A stretch of DNA of 50,807 nt from Helochares maculicollis (taxonomy: Eukaryota > Arthropoda > Insecta > Coleoptera > Hydrophilidae). The notes under the pieces are model-generated. The model was given only the letters and a program-made list of their open reading frames with translations. It was not told the DNA's origin and ran no database searches. The stretch lies in the NCBI GenBank assembly GCA_033557835.1, contig JAWQRO010000176.1, forward strand, positions 1 through 50,807, in the 5' to 3' direction. Below, one piece after another: positions 12,218-25,400 of the stretch (position 1 is the first letter of the stretch; every line of letters begins with the position of its first letter). Made by a program: the position numbers and the translations under genes.

Positions 12218-13673
12218 TTACTGGTCTTTGCCTTCCATGAACTTGGTTGCTGAAAGAGAAAAACCTGTTTGTAAATAAATGCAAACTAAAAGTACATTGA
12301 TTTGAGCTCAAGTTGGTGTATGAGATAAACAAAACACTTACTAGTTTGTCTAATGTTCTTAAGAGTCTCATCAATTTGACTATGGTGCTTCAAAAAGTAA
12401 GTCCTAATTACTTTATTATAAAGAATTGATGATCCATTGAAATCGGTAGGAATCATGAGCCACACTAGGAAGATGCACTAAAAAAAGATAAAAAACCAAT
12501 ATAGTTTTAGCCAATATCATTCTAGGAGGACCTTTAGACTGTTGAATCTCAACCGAAATATTTTTTATATTAAAAGAATGATAATGATTTTTAAACATCT
12601 TGCATTATAATTTCATTTTACCTCCAAATTGATTTAATAAAAAAAATTGGGTTCATCAAATAATAAATAACAATTTGATTCCCTTGTTTAACCAATTTTA
12701 ATTGTCAGTAGAGTTTGATACCGAACTGTTTTCTCAATTGCTACTTAATTTGTGGTAAACAACATTTTATGATTCCATTATATATACGATCAGCTATTTA
12801 ATTTGGAGTTACAGATGCAAAGCCACAACTTGGCTTCAAGGTTAATTCATTTAATTGACTTGCATAAAATTTCTGTAACAAATTTTTTTTACTATCATAT
12901 CTGCAAATCTTTACAAAAATACTATCAGAATTAACTAATCTTTTGGCTTTAGATCCAACTTCATTTGTTCAGCTTATCTAAAAATACTTTCCTATCTGGG
13001 GATTGCAACACTAATTTGTCGAAGGTTTATTTCTTTCTAAGAATGAATTTTCAGTAAACTGCAGTTTATTATAATGCAACGCAAGATTTTTTAAACGTAT
13101 ATAAGAGTACGCCAGCAATTTTTGTTTGCATGCTTTAATAAGGTGGCTATTTATAGTATCGGTTATTTCTGATTTGCCGTCTAAATTTAAAGCGTATCTT
13201 GCTGATAAAACCGCCGACTCACTTTTTGTGGGTCTAGCATTTACCTTAATCAACCAGTAAAGGGGAAACCAACCAACAATGATGTCAGCAAAGAACTCAA
13301 CTAGGGAAAAGAGTGCAAAAACGACCCAATAGGTCAACCATTTCGTATCGTCATCCTTTCTTGAGCTCTCTAATGCATGTGTGGAGGCATACGCTGGATA
13401 CACGAACCCTACAAAGTTGCAGACGAGTTGAGCCGCGAATCCAAAGACCAGCCAGAGCCCCACAGCTGCTATGCTACCTGGAATGAGAGCGATTTAAAAA
13501 AAAAATAGAACATGCCGGTAACAGAAGGTCAAAAGTGACTTACCGACGAAAAGGTAGAGCCTGTTGACCCCCGTTTTGGATTCCAAGTTTGACAGAATCC
13601 CCGTCCATGGTTTCGTAATGTCATGAAGACTTTTGTCTAATTGTTCCTTAACTTCAACAATTTTTCCAGCCAT
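12218..13673 (-). CDS. ReepB: REEP5/6-type receptor expression-enhancing protein (TB2/DP1/HVA22 family)
   Basis: Four exons: 13673..13544, 13477..13245, 12477..12342 and 12249..12218, with phases 1, 0 and 1. They encode 176 residues; human REEP5 has 189. After a charged N-terminus (MAGKIVEVKEQLDKSLHD) come two hydrophobic hairpins. The first is VGLWLVFGFAAQLVCNFVGF followed by the family signature YPAYASTHALES. The second is LTYWVVFALFSLVEFFADII with FPLYWLIK|CIFLVWLMIPTD. These wedge-shaped hairpins bend tubular ER membrane and help ER shape and receptor traffic. The last exon adds only 10 residues after the splice, so the C-terminal tail is shorter than in vertebrates. Translation into the intron after exon 2 stays open for 78 codons, which could mimic or make an alternative tail. 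The symbol is assigned by subfamily resemblance. Confidence 0.87.
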
Positions 13674-14295
13674 TTTTTACTTGATTTTGACGTGACCTCA
13701 CGAAACAAAAGTTGTTAAAATTCAAGGACGTTTGGCGGTTTTTAGGTTAGTTACTAAATTACTGCCAATACACTTTCGCCTCTGGCGATAAGCCCCTGTA
13801 TATGAATACTGACTGAGAAGGGATTATTTCAAATGAACTGCAAATGATCGGCGCGACATCTCACGGACAATTTTGACTGCTTCGGAGATAATGACAGATT
13901 TTTTTTAAATTTATCTTCCTTATCTATCCTTAGCAATACATATATTCATCCTTGTCAATGACTATCGTTCATACAATTTAATATTCATACCTACATAGCA
14001 GAGATCTGTATTTGGCCGAAAAACATTTGTATTCTTACTTGTCATCACATATTTTTTTACGGACAATTGAAATCAAAAGAAAATTTTTGTAGGTCATTCG
14101 TTTCCTATTTTACTACTCATTTTACCTAGTATCCTTGATTGAAGCCAACCCTCTTACTTCTATAAGTATTCTATGAATTTTTACTAATTTAGAAATGGTA
14201 TTCTAAGACCAGCTGACCGAAAGTGTGAGTTTACAATCACGTGTTTTCGTTTATTTATACTTATTTCAATACTAAGTGTTTTAATAACGCTAAAA
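13674..14295. other. Spacer between the REEP promoter and the transposon
   Basis: Holds the REEP 5' flank and the left side of the P-like element. I looked for a clean terminal inverted repeat and could not fix one by eye. Confidence 0.5.
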
Positions 14296-16915
14296 ATGAA
14301 TAAGAGAAATGGTTTTTATTGTGCAGTTCGAGGCTGTGATACAAACAGCAACAAAAAACAATTTAGCTTGTTTAAAATATCAGGACACGAAAGCAGGTAA
14401 ACTTATAATCTCTGATTGTTAATACATTAAAAACAAAAGTTCAGCAAAATGTGTGTAGATATTTATATTTATTGTTTCTATTTAGGAGTAAGGAGTGGCT
14501 TAGAAACATAAATAGGGAAGATTTGCTAAAGAAAGATTTCAACCTTGTGAGCAGGTGCTACAAACTTTGTGGAAAGCATTTTAAATCGAAAATGTTCTTA
14601 AATGAATTAAGGAAAAGACTGCAAGAAAATGCAGTGCCTACAACATCTCTTAACAAAGAGGAATGTAATTTAAACATTCTCAGTTTAGATATTGCTAAAC
14701 CATCGGGTAAGATATTTTTAATCAAATCATTCATTTTATTTAAAACAACCACTGTTACGTTGAGAAGAAACTAATTTATTGTAAATATAACTTTGTGGTT
14801 GTTATGAGAAGTTTCACATTTATCTATATTTGAAAAAACTTTTAGCAACATCTGAGCCATCAGATCTGGAGATTACCGAGCTCCCTGAGCCTTCAACATC
14901 TCAACCTCCATGTAGCAGTAATGCTAGCCAAACAATGCAAACTCATCTTCCACTCCACGGAAACAAAAATTGCGACAAAAGTTGGACAATGTGATGAAAG
15001 CTACAAAAAGGTTACTGAAGCAGACAGCAAATATGTACAATGAAGAAAATGACGAAGAACTACAAACATTAAAAAAAACTCGTGCTAAATATTTAAAAAA
15101 AACACGGGAAATTAAAAGAAATGCAGGTTTTGTTGTTAGGGAAGGAAAAACAAGGTCGTAGGCACAATATATTCACAAAACAATTTGCATTGACAGTTCA
15201 TTTTTATAGGCGAAAAGTATAACAATTTTTGGGCACTCTCATCGGTCAGTACTTTGCGTCGTTATACACAAACGTGGACTATCAGCTATGGATTTGATGA
15301 GCTTGCCTTAAGAACAATTTCTCTAAAACTAAATCATCTAAACAATAAGGAAAGGGAGTGTGTGTGTCATAATAGATGAAATGAATATAAAAGCTAACTA
15401 TTTTTACAATATATCTAAACACGAAATAGTAGGGGTTCATGATTTAGGACACCAGACAATTTAAACCTACAAAATATGCAATGGGGCTAATGTTGAGGGG
15501 AATAAATATAAATTGGAAACAACCCTTAGGTTATTCCTTTTTGCAAAGTAATTGTCCAGTGGACGATTTAAAAATGTTGATTTTAAAATATATTGATTAT
15601 TTGAAACAACTTGATTGTGTAGTTAAAGTTGTAATTACAGATTTAGGAGTAAATTATATATATAAATTTGCGAAAGAAGTTGGGGTACGAAATGATCAAC
15701 CATATTTCTTTGTTAATCATTTAAAAATATTTTATTTGTCCGATCTTTGTCACCTATTAAAGACAACAAGAAATAATTTTTTTGAAAAAGAATTTTAACT
15801 ACGTTAGTATAATAACCAAAAAGAGCATCTTGAAACGTTTTACGATCTAAACAACACAAAAACAGTGAGATTTGCATCAAAATTGTCTAATATTCATTTA
15901 GATCCTAATGTCTTTCCAAAAATGAAAGTAGTCATATGCTGCTCAACTATTTAGTACGAGTGTGGCTCTTGGCATGGAAGTATTTTTAGCATCTAGACAA
16001 CTTTCGGAAGAAGCGATAAGAACAATAAATTTTATTAAAAATATAAATTCTTTATTTGATACAATGAATTCATACAATGTCAACTTTGGGACCCCTTAAA
16101 ATATATTTCTGTTAGAAATGAAAAATATATTTTTAAATATGCAAGTAATGAGAAGAGGGGGCAAATGAAATGTTTGCAATGTTGGGTTGTAGCAATAAAT
16201 ACCTTCATACAACTTTGGGAAGAAATTGGGAAAAGGGATTTAATTGCTCGTCGTATGAATTCAGATCATATTGAAAATTGTTTTGGAACAATTCGTCAAC
16301 AGTGTGGAAATGCAACAAACCTGATGACTATACAATTTATAAGCGCATTTAAAAAATTATTTTATTGCAATAATTTGAACATTCTGAAGGTGCAAATTGC
16401 TTAGATGAAATATGCCTTGCGCTACAATTAATATTGGCCATACCTACAGAACGGTTAAGTATTACCCTCGCAAGTGATGCGACTACTAATACACACGTTT
16501 TAGCAGTACATACTGCTGATTACAGGGAACTGGATGTACCTACAACGAACAAATTTTGCATATATTAGTGGGTACTTGTACAACAAATGATTGATACAAT
16601 ATTCATATGAGACATGTAAAACTTATTGTTTGACTAATTTAGATGAAACAAATTTGTTTGCTCATCTGAGAAGTTTCCATGCCATAGATGAAAATGTATT
16701 TGGTAAGTTTGTTCTGCTTGCTCATGCATTTATATTGTATGTAATAAAACTAAATGTTTTTTGAAAAATTTGATTCGGTAGCTGCAGACGTAAAACTCGG
16801 CCACCAATTAAAATTGTTGCTAAAAAGTATTAAATTTGAGCATCCATGTTCTCAATTTCCTTCACAGTATTTAATTAATTAATTTGTTTGATTTAGAATT
16901 TTTAGAACTTTAAAA
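14296..16915 (+). pseudogene. Degenerate P-element-like THAP transposase
   Basis: ATG at 14296 opens a THAP zinc finger: Cys-x4-Cys (CAVRGC), then across an intron (14396/14486) Trp and finally CGKHF. A second intron donor sits at 14707. A one-base shift near 14960 then throws out the frame (the conserved run moves to RQKLDNVMKATKRLLKQ), and a stop follows KTRS at about 15161. Next come RNase H-like transposase blocks: IIDEMNIKANYFYNIS near 15370, WKQPLGYSF and VVITDLG near 15480-15650, and FLSDLCHLLKTTRNN-like sequence near 15750. After more breaks come RRMNSDHIENCFGTIRQQ near 16250, and a tail with FEHPCSQFPSQYLI near 16830-16880. Several frames and stops mean no full product. This is a former cut-and-paste element of the P/THAP9 superfamily, just upstream of the FANCE-like gene. 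Confidence 0.85.
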
Positions 16916-17348
16916 CAGTCAGCCGAGAGTTAGTAAAAATGTAATTAATGTATAATAGATTATATACAATAATAACAATATATATGTAAAATAACAATTG
17001 CAATTAGTTATATTATTAAATGTAATCGTAACACATAATATAATCCTAACCTAATTTCCCCATAATAAATTTTGATAAGTGCATACTATATTTTTTTATA
17101 TCTATCAAATAGTTTTTTATAATTGTTTCATTTAAAAGCTTTCGTTTCAAAAATATCAAATTTCAAACTTTTGCAAAGAAACTATAAAAATTAAATTTTT
17201 GGGCATTGCTTTTACTAATCTCAAAATGGCTAAGGTCATTCATTGCTGCGACAACTTCAAAGAGGCCGCCTTGAGTGAGCATTATGTATATTATGTAACG
17301 CTAAGTTGTGGCTGAGAGTCAATGATTCTACCATATTCAAATTAAAAA
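16916..17348. other. Spacer upstream of the FANCE-like gene
   Basis: AT-rich sequence between the transposase relic and the next gene. It should contain the right end of the P-like element and the promoter of the following gene. No clear motif found. Confidence 0.5.
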
Positions 17349-18719
17349 ATGACCGCCAAAACCCCGCTCCTCAAACGATATACATTTTGTAAAGAGTCAC
17401 TGCCAGATTTGTTAAAATTTTATAAAATATGCAAAACAAACGAGATATCAAACCCAGATAATGCGAAGTGGGAATTTTTTTTGCCTCCTGTAAGTAATTA
17501 ATAATATTTCTTATAGTAACATAACCTATAATTATCATTTAAAGGGACACTAAAATAAATAAATCATTGGTGGATTATGGAATGTGTAATTAGATCAGAC
17601 AGAAAATTATTTTATTTTATTTGTGAAAATAAAAAACACTGAGGATGCTTAGGTTTATATTTATTCATGATTATCATATACTGTAATTCATACTTAATTT
17701 GTATTAAGTAATGTACACCGAAAATTACGCATTTTCATTTATACAAAGCTAATAGCCGTTTTCTGTATTTTCAGAACACTGATTTACTGGAACAATTAGA
17801 AAATGCAATAAAGGATGAACAGCAAAACATTGTAGACTTAACCAACGGCAAGGACTTAGCAGAGGACGAAATTAAGTTTAGTGAATCAGCCACCAAATTA
17901 CTAAACAGTACGAAATTAGATTTATCGCAAGAACTTGATCCCAATTTAAATGTCTCGAACCTGGAAACTGCCACAACTATTCAGGATTTGGTTTATGCAG
18001 TTAAAGAAAACTTAGACTCAGATGAATTACTGTCCAATGCTGTTGTGACAGGCTTGAAAATGAAATGTACCCCTCAGCAGTTAGAAGATATGTTTGTATC
18101 TCTTCGAGGCGATTTAGAAACACAGCATGTGTGCAAGTTAGGCCTTTCAATTTTGGCGGCGAACTGTCCCGAGAGAAATTCCGTTGCCTCAAAGTATTCG
18201 AAATGCATTCTTCTGTCCACATTAGCAGAAGAACGCAGTGAGCTATTGAATGATGTCTTCCAACAATTTTTTGCTATCTTCAATCAAATCATATGTGAAG
18301 AGGTGGTCAAGCTTCTGCTGGAAAAGGGTGTACCGAAAGCGTTATTGGAGAACTTGCAGCCTCTGGAAGTCAATTATAAGAAGGACTTGGTCCGATGTTT
18401 CATTCTAAATTGTACTAAATTAGAAAGCCACCATTTTGTAGTGTTGGAAAATTTGCTAGCCGGTTGTCTTGAGCAGGATGTTGTAAAAAAATTCGTTGAG
18501 GTTCTCTCAGCTGCTGCTGCTAGTTACAGTGGCGATAAGCAATTTGGGAAATTGCTGATTGCATTTTTAAAATCTGCTGGAAAAAATTTGGCCCCTCAGG
18601 AGGAGCAAGTCAAGTTCATTGTGGACAATCATAGATCGATATGGAAGAAGCAAATCACCAAAGTTTTCTCCGGACTACAACTTGAGCTTAAAAGTTTATC
18701 ACAGAGTTTAAATGTGTAA
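17349..18719 (+). CDS. Fanconi anaemia group E-like protein
   Basis: Two exons: 17349..17489 (donor GTAAGT) and 17775..18719 (acceptor TTTTCAG), phase 0, 361 residues. The N-terminus (TPLLKRYTFCKESLPDLLKF) precedes a poor, acidic linker. From about residue 115 a helical repeat domain follows, resembling the C-terminal HEAT-like domain of FANCE: LVYAVKENLDSDELLSNAVV, then CTPQQLEDMFVSL, LGLSILAANCP, and a last segment with FIVDNHRSIWKKQITKVF. The same order and spacing occur in human FANCE (QMDLLCAQL ... FLRKSLKAAL). FANCE links the FA core complex to FANCD2 and so supports interstrand crosslink repair in the nucleus. The protein is shorter than the 536-residue human one, mainly in the N-terminal and middle part. 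Similarity is low and judged by eye, so another helical-repeat protein is possible. Confidence 0.62.
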
Positions 18720-19401
18720 CACTCGTCCTACAATATATGTTATGTTTAGTTGTATGTAGTTATTTTGATCTAATTGCTTATGCTGACTAGACCTAAACCT
18801 CGAATTGATTGATGTAGCCGTTTTAAATTAGTATGATTATTTGAACTCCTATAAAAAAACATCTCTTCATATTCTAGTAGGGCGAGGCTATCTGCATTCT
18901 GAACTCTTATAGTAACAAGCGTAACGATAGTATTGGTTAAGATTATTGAAAGCATGTTCTTTTGAACCAATTTTAAGAAAATGCTGGAGGTGAAATTCCA
19001 ATGAAATTTCGAAGTCCTAAGCGAAATTCTAGTACAACAAGCGATACTATGAAAGTTAAGGGAAGATCTTTGGAAATACTAAAAATGAAGGGCACTCAAT
19101 TCAACTACAAACGGTGTGCTGCTAAAGAGGCAAATTATACATTCAGAGGAAGAATAAGCATGCTGGAAAAAAAATCTTGATCACACCAAATGATTGTCTA
19201 ATGCTATTAAATAAGCATGAAATGCAAGGAGGAAAGAACATAGTCAGTGCAAAATAAATTTTATTTATTAACTTGTCAATGGTCTGTAGTCAATAGTATT
19301 ACATTTTGTTGGTCATTTGTGTCACAGAACTGACACTTCCAAACATTTACCAATTTCTACCAAGTTTTTACTGGAATTTATAAATATACAGCTTCGACAA
19401 G
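18720..19401. other. Spacer between the FANCE-like and adenylyl cyclase genes
   Basis: Holds the 3' end of the upstream gene and the promoter of the cyclase. A 59-codon frame at about 19002-19181 (Lys/Arg-rich) is short, unrecognised and not supported as a gene. Confidence 0.5.
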
Positions 19402-22400
19402 ATGATGGAAGGAAGTAAGTAGATATTTAAACAAAACACTACTTTTTTATTCGAGTTACTCATAGCTTTACTTTCGTTATTTATAAATTATAAACCTGGG
19501 TAGTTTAATCTATCTTTGAATTACGTCATAGACGGATAATGAATAATATTATGCGTTTTTTTTTCAACGGTAACAGTGGATATGACAGGGCAGGAGGAAT
19601 ACATCTGGGCTATGCGATATCGAGGTCGAGAAACGGACCGTGAAGGCAAAGGCTCACTTGGAGGGGAAGGAGGCACTGAAGCACAAAAAGAGCAAACGAA
19701 AAACCAACAGAAGCAATTGGCTCAGATGCAAGATGATCACCAAACAAAAGTCTTAGCCTCCTTGGTACCCGATGAAATCATCTACAATATAAATGACTAC
19801 ACCCATCGACCATACGATGCCTGCTTGCTATTCGGGGACGTTTCTGGATTTACAGATTTGTGCGAGAAATACAACAAGACCGGTAAAGGAGGTCCTTCAC
19901 GATTGACTCAAGTCTTGAACAGCTACATAGGATCCATGGTGCAAGAAATCATGTCCTACAGTGGAGATGTGCTGAAATTCTCAGGAGATGCTTTCTTGGC
20001 CATGTGGAAGAGTTCCTCCACCGTTTCTATGCAAGATGCTGTCCATGATGCTTTGGATTGCGCTCTTATCATACAGAAGTCATATGGAACCTATGAAACA
20101 GACGTGGGGGTTATGTTAAGGGTGAAATTGGCCATTTCCGCTGGGCATGTCGTCTTCTCTCTCATAGGTGATGAGAGGTTCTCCCATTACGTTGTAATTG
20201 GCCAACCAATTTGGGATGTAAAAGCTGCCGAGCACAAGAGCAGCGCTGGTGAAATCATTGTCTCACACACTGCATGGAATTATATCAATCCAAGCGAATA
20301 TCTATACCAAGCAATGAGCGATGGGCTGCACATTAAAGTCCATGGATTGGGTGCTAATTGGAGGAGCACACAAAAAAATTACCGGCAGAACAAACCAAGT
20401 ATTATTTTATTTTAAATTACTTCCTTTGAATTCCTTTCATTTCTATTCTTACTTCCATTGTGCATCATTACACTTAATTTTGTTTTATTCTCTATCCTTA
20501 TCCTATATCATCCTATTTTATTCTCATCTGCTCTATTTTTATTCTAGACTGTTCTACTCTGATACACTCATTATCATATTTCAGCCCCAGACATTAAGGA
20601 AGATTTGGATGACGGTAGCGATGAAGGAATTGTTGAGGAAAAAACTTCCAATGAAGAATTTTCTAGTAAGTATCATAGCTGTAGCTTTACCAATTTATAG
20701 AATTGTCTCTATCAAACAAGTCATATGATTTAAACATAGATGTATTATTATTTAAGATTTCAGTAGATTTTTTTAAATTGTTTGTTTGTAGCGTATCAAA
20801 AACAGTGTGATTTTTGTCTATTTTTTATCGCTATTAAGCTAAAGTATAAACTAGAATTTAAATTAGAACCTTGTTCTTTAATGATTTGTCAATGAATATT
20901 TACCAAAATTTAAAGATAATCGCTCTCATAGATCAAATTTACTATTCACAATAAATAGAGGCAATAGTGAACAAATCACTGGTAATTGGATATCTCGACA
21001 TAGTGTTTATCATATTGCAAATGTTTGTTAAAATTTCGCTTCTATTAAGTCTTATTTTCCTTCAACTAGTTTTCTCTTCGGAGCTTGATTGCTTCTGTCA
21101 AATTTGGTTGTTAAAAGTAAAGGATTTGGTTCCAAATTCTAGGTAATGATTTTATTATGTTACATTCCATGGTCTGCTTTATATTAAGTATACCGGAATG
21201 TTCTGATAATGCAATATAAAGTTTCAACTTCCATGCGTATGATCATTTGAGACATATACAACTGCCTCTGTCTATTCCTACATATAAACATGTGTGACTT
21301 TGTTTATTAACTGGAATAAAAATTATCTGAGTCAGCATTAATTGTGATTCCATTTCGTAAACATGGCTACTGATAAAGAGCATTCAGGTCACTGTATTTT
21401 ATACGAGTTTCAACAAGGAAGAAATGCTACAGAAGCATGTAGAAATTTGATAAAAGTGTTTGGTGAAGGTACAGTTTCCTGATAAAACATGCAGGAGATG
21501 GTTCGAAAAATTTAAAGAAGGTGGTTTGGACCTCACTGATATGCCACACTCTGGGTGATCATCTTCGATTGATTACAATATTATCAAGGTCATGTTAGAA
21601 CAAGATCCTTTTTTGACAGCATCGGAGATATCGCAGAAAAGCTTAATTCAACTCAGCAAACCATTTCGGGCCACATATGGAGAATTGGATTAGTATGAAA
21701 ATATTGAAAATGGGTGCCACATTAGCTAAGTGAGAAAAATTTTAATGATCGAGTCATCATATACACATCTTTTCTTTCTCGGATAATCACTAGGGATAAA
21801 AAGATTACCTACGAAAATATTGTAAAAAAAGCATTTAAATCCCATTGAAAGGCTCAATTCTCAGAAGTATTGTCAACAATTAAACGATTTGAGCAAAGCC
21901 TTTAAAAATAAGAGGCCGGCGTTGTTCAACAGGAAGAACATCATATTTCATCACGATAATTCCAGGCCACAAATGCTGCTGGGGACTCGCCAGAAAATAG
22001 CAGAGATAGGTTGGGAAATTCTCCCGCACCCACCTGACTCTCCTGACCTATCATCGTCCGATTTTCATTTATTTTTAAGTTGGCAAAATTTTTTACAAGG
22101 ATAAGAATTCAAAAACGAAGCAGATGTCAAACAAGTCCTAGTTGAGTTGTTCGCCTCTAAAGAAAAATCATTTTTCAAAAATGGCATTTATACCACCACG
22201 CTGGCAAGAGGTTGTTAATAACAATGGAAATTATATTGTACACCCGTAATTATTAAAGATATAAAACTTTTAAATTTTAGTTTTACTTTAAAAACAGACT
22301 GAACATTTCGATAGACCTTATATTTCATAACTGTACATTTGGGTTTGATGCTCAACTAAGAAAGCTAAGAAAGATTTTATCATAGGCCATGATGGATTAT

Positions 22401-25400
22401 GTGGATTTGCCTCAAACTACACAAATTAATATTATAAGTGACTATTACAAGACTGACTTGTTCAAAATATCAGCTTGCTTAGTGTACTCGAACTATTATT
22501 TCAAAACATTTTTAATAAAATAACTAGAAAATGATGTTACAAATATGTAAATAAAGAAAAAAACTCATTTACTTTTTTCAAATTGTTAATGTGTACATAT
22601 TTGACTTGTAAATTGGTGGTCAACATGCCACAGATACAAATATATTATACCTGACTAAACTGTTTATTTTAGTAAGACCAAGCGTTAATGATGCAGCAAA
22701 ATTAAAACTAAAAGAGGACTTACGAAAATTCATCATACCACCTGTAATGAGAGCAGTTGACCTTGACGAACCGGTAGAGTACTTAACGGAAATGCGACAA
22801 ATCGTCATTCTTTTCATCAACGTAGTCACCCACAAAATAGAAATTGCCGACTTTGTGAATCTTGTTGATAAATGCTATAAGGTAGTCTGTGGAATCGTCA
22901 GCTCGATGCATGGCTGTGTGAATAAAGTCTCTCTGTTCGATAAAGATTTGATGTTCGTTATAATCTTTGGCTTTCGTGGCTTCAAGCATGAGCTGGAGAG
23001 TCAAGTGGGACTGCGATGTGCCACAGAATGCTACCAGTCTGTTGCTAAAGTGAAGCATGTCAAGTCTACTTCAATAGGGGTGACTACCGGTATGACTTAC
23101 TGTGGGGTTGTAGGACATACTTTGAGGAGAGAGTACACTGTAATCAGCTTGCATGTGAATAAAGCAGCTAGGATTATGGTTGCTTACCCCAATAAAGTGA
23201 CTTGCGATATGGAAACTTTCCTACATAGCAAACTGGAATCAAGGAATTTTATCCTGCAAGAACATAAAGAACTGAAGGGGATAACAAGGGCTGGGCCTGT
23301 TTATGAGTTTAAAGAAGTTACAATGTAAGTTGATTTTGATACATATAGATACATCAACAAAGGTATATTCTGCTATTAAGAGTGTTAACTTAGACATTTT
23401 TACATTCTGAAATAATATGTTTTATTATGGAATTTTTATTGATACAAATCATAATCTATAATCACATTCATAACATTTAAAGATATTAATATGATACACA
23501 TTATAAAAATTTTACATAATTAGGAGCATCAAGAATAATTTTGAGCGAAGGTTAATTGAGACGTTTCTAACAAAGAATTAAGTTCTTGAAATTAGAACAA
23601 TTTGTTTAAATGGGAAAATTCATTTATTAAACTTGTTTTATAAATTAATTACAAATTCAAAGATCAGATGGCAAGATCAACAATGAGAAATTCAGAATGA
23701 AACATTTCCTATAACAGACCACAAGACCACAAATTCAAAATTTTGAGATCAAATATTCAAGATTACAGGATCAGAACATATAGAATTCAAAGTGAAATTT
23801 ATAGCTCTCCAAAATATAAATTTCAACATTAAACATTTATAGTGACAGTTGAAAACAAAAACTTCAAAATTATTATTCCCAAAAATAATATAAATCATAG
23901 GGTATTAAAATAGGATCTCATGAATTTTACCTAATAAAATATATGAGCTATAAAACATTATTTTTTATTTGTTCCCTAAGTCTACTTTTAAAGCAAAATG
24001 AATAATTTCCACAATAAAATGCATTATTTGAAAATATCATAATCTAACTATTATAAGTAAAGAAGGAAAAAAAGCTCATACATTCCAATGAGATTCCAAT
24101 TTATGAATTCCATCCCTGAAGTAGGAATCTGAAAGATCTGCAAAATATGTACCATATCTGTTATGACCTCATCAACGATGAAAAATGCTTTCCACACATG
24201 AATTCCTTTAGAGCGACCGTGCAATAAAATGTATTTTTTCTACAACTTCTGGTGTTGTTGCTGTTTTTGGACGTCCTTGGTGTGGATCGTCTTCAAGGTT
24301 AATACGACCACATTTAAATTCAGCAACCCATTGAAACCTTACATGCTTTTGTTTATAAATTTCCTTTGGTTTTAGACCTTCTAAAAATTAAGATTCACAT
24401 ACGTTCATATGAAGATTGTTGCAACATAATAAAAACAACTTAGGCTAGCAGCAACCCCCTTTCTTATCGAATCGAGAACTTATTGAACAATTTAGTATTT
24501 CTTTATAATGGCACCAGTAAAACCATAAAAAATATCCCTAATAATCTATCGAGTAAACGGTCCGGGAAATGGGAATTATCACCCTTTAAATATGAAATTT
24601 ATTTTAAATCAAATATTCGATGATTTATTTTCAGTTATAAAACTGCATTAGTATAAAATAGTTATCTTTAGCTAAACAATATAATATACACAATATCTAA
24701 TTTTCACAACTTAAAATTGTAAATGTGTATATTTATTACAGCATAGAAAGAATCCAGCATAACATACACAAGTATCCCATCTTGGGACGAGACGCAGAGT
24801 TGCAGCTGTACCTAAGAATGTTAAGGGGTTCCCAAGAAATGTTCCACAGAGAAAAGCAAATTGGATACCAATCCAATCGACACACTTGTCTACTCCTCAA
24901 AGGAGATGCCAGACAAGGTCTGACCAGACTTTTGGACGAAATGGTTTATTGCACCCCACCTTCCGTCCCGATCAACCGGTTTACACTCAATTCACATGAC
25001 CGCAAAATCCCCTTTTTGACAATACAACTGATTTTTGGCTTAGCAATTGGATTTAACGAAACCAGCACAGACAAAGACAAACGAGAGAAGCTTATTCGGC
25101 GACTGAAAAAAGTGGAAGTCCCCGAGTTGTTTTGCGTCTTAAACAGCGTCTTTGGAGTTAATTTCGATATAACTCCCCTGTTCCAACGGTTGACCCCCGA
25201 ACAGAAAAAAATCGCTATGGAAAGGATGATCAAGCAATTAGCTTATGGTGTAAGAAATATTTTAGTCTAATCATACGCCTCTTTTAAATATTACTCTGAT
25301 TAAGCAATCGTTGTTTTAGAGCTTCACGACGGTTTGGGTTGTAGCCATTGATAATTCCGAACAAATTGATTCAGACTCTTGGGCTTTGCTACACGTCTTA

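Noticed and set aside
19002..19181. 59-codon frame beginning MKFRSPKRNSS between two genes
   Set aside because: Short, unlike any family I know, and no evidence of splicing to the cyclase.
20321..20728. Frame overlapping the end of cyclase exon 2 and exon 3
   Set aside because: It crosses splice sites in the wrong phase; the real exons read through the donor at 20399 and acceptor at 20584.
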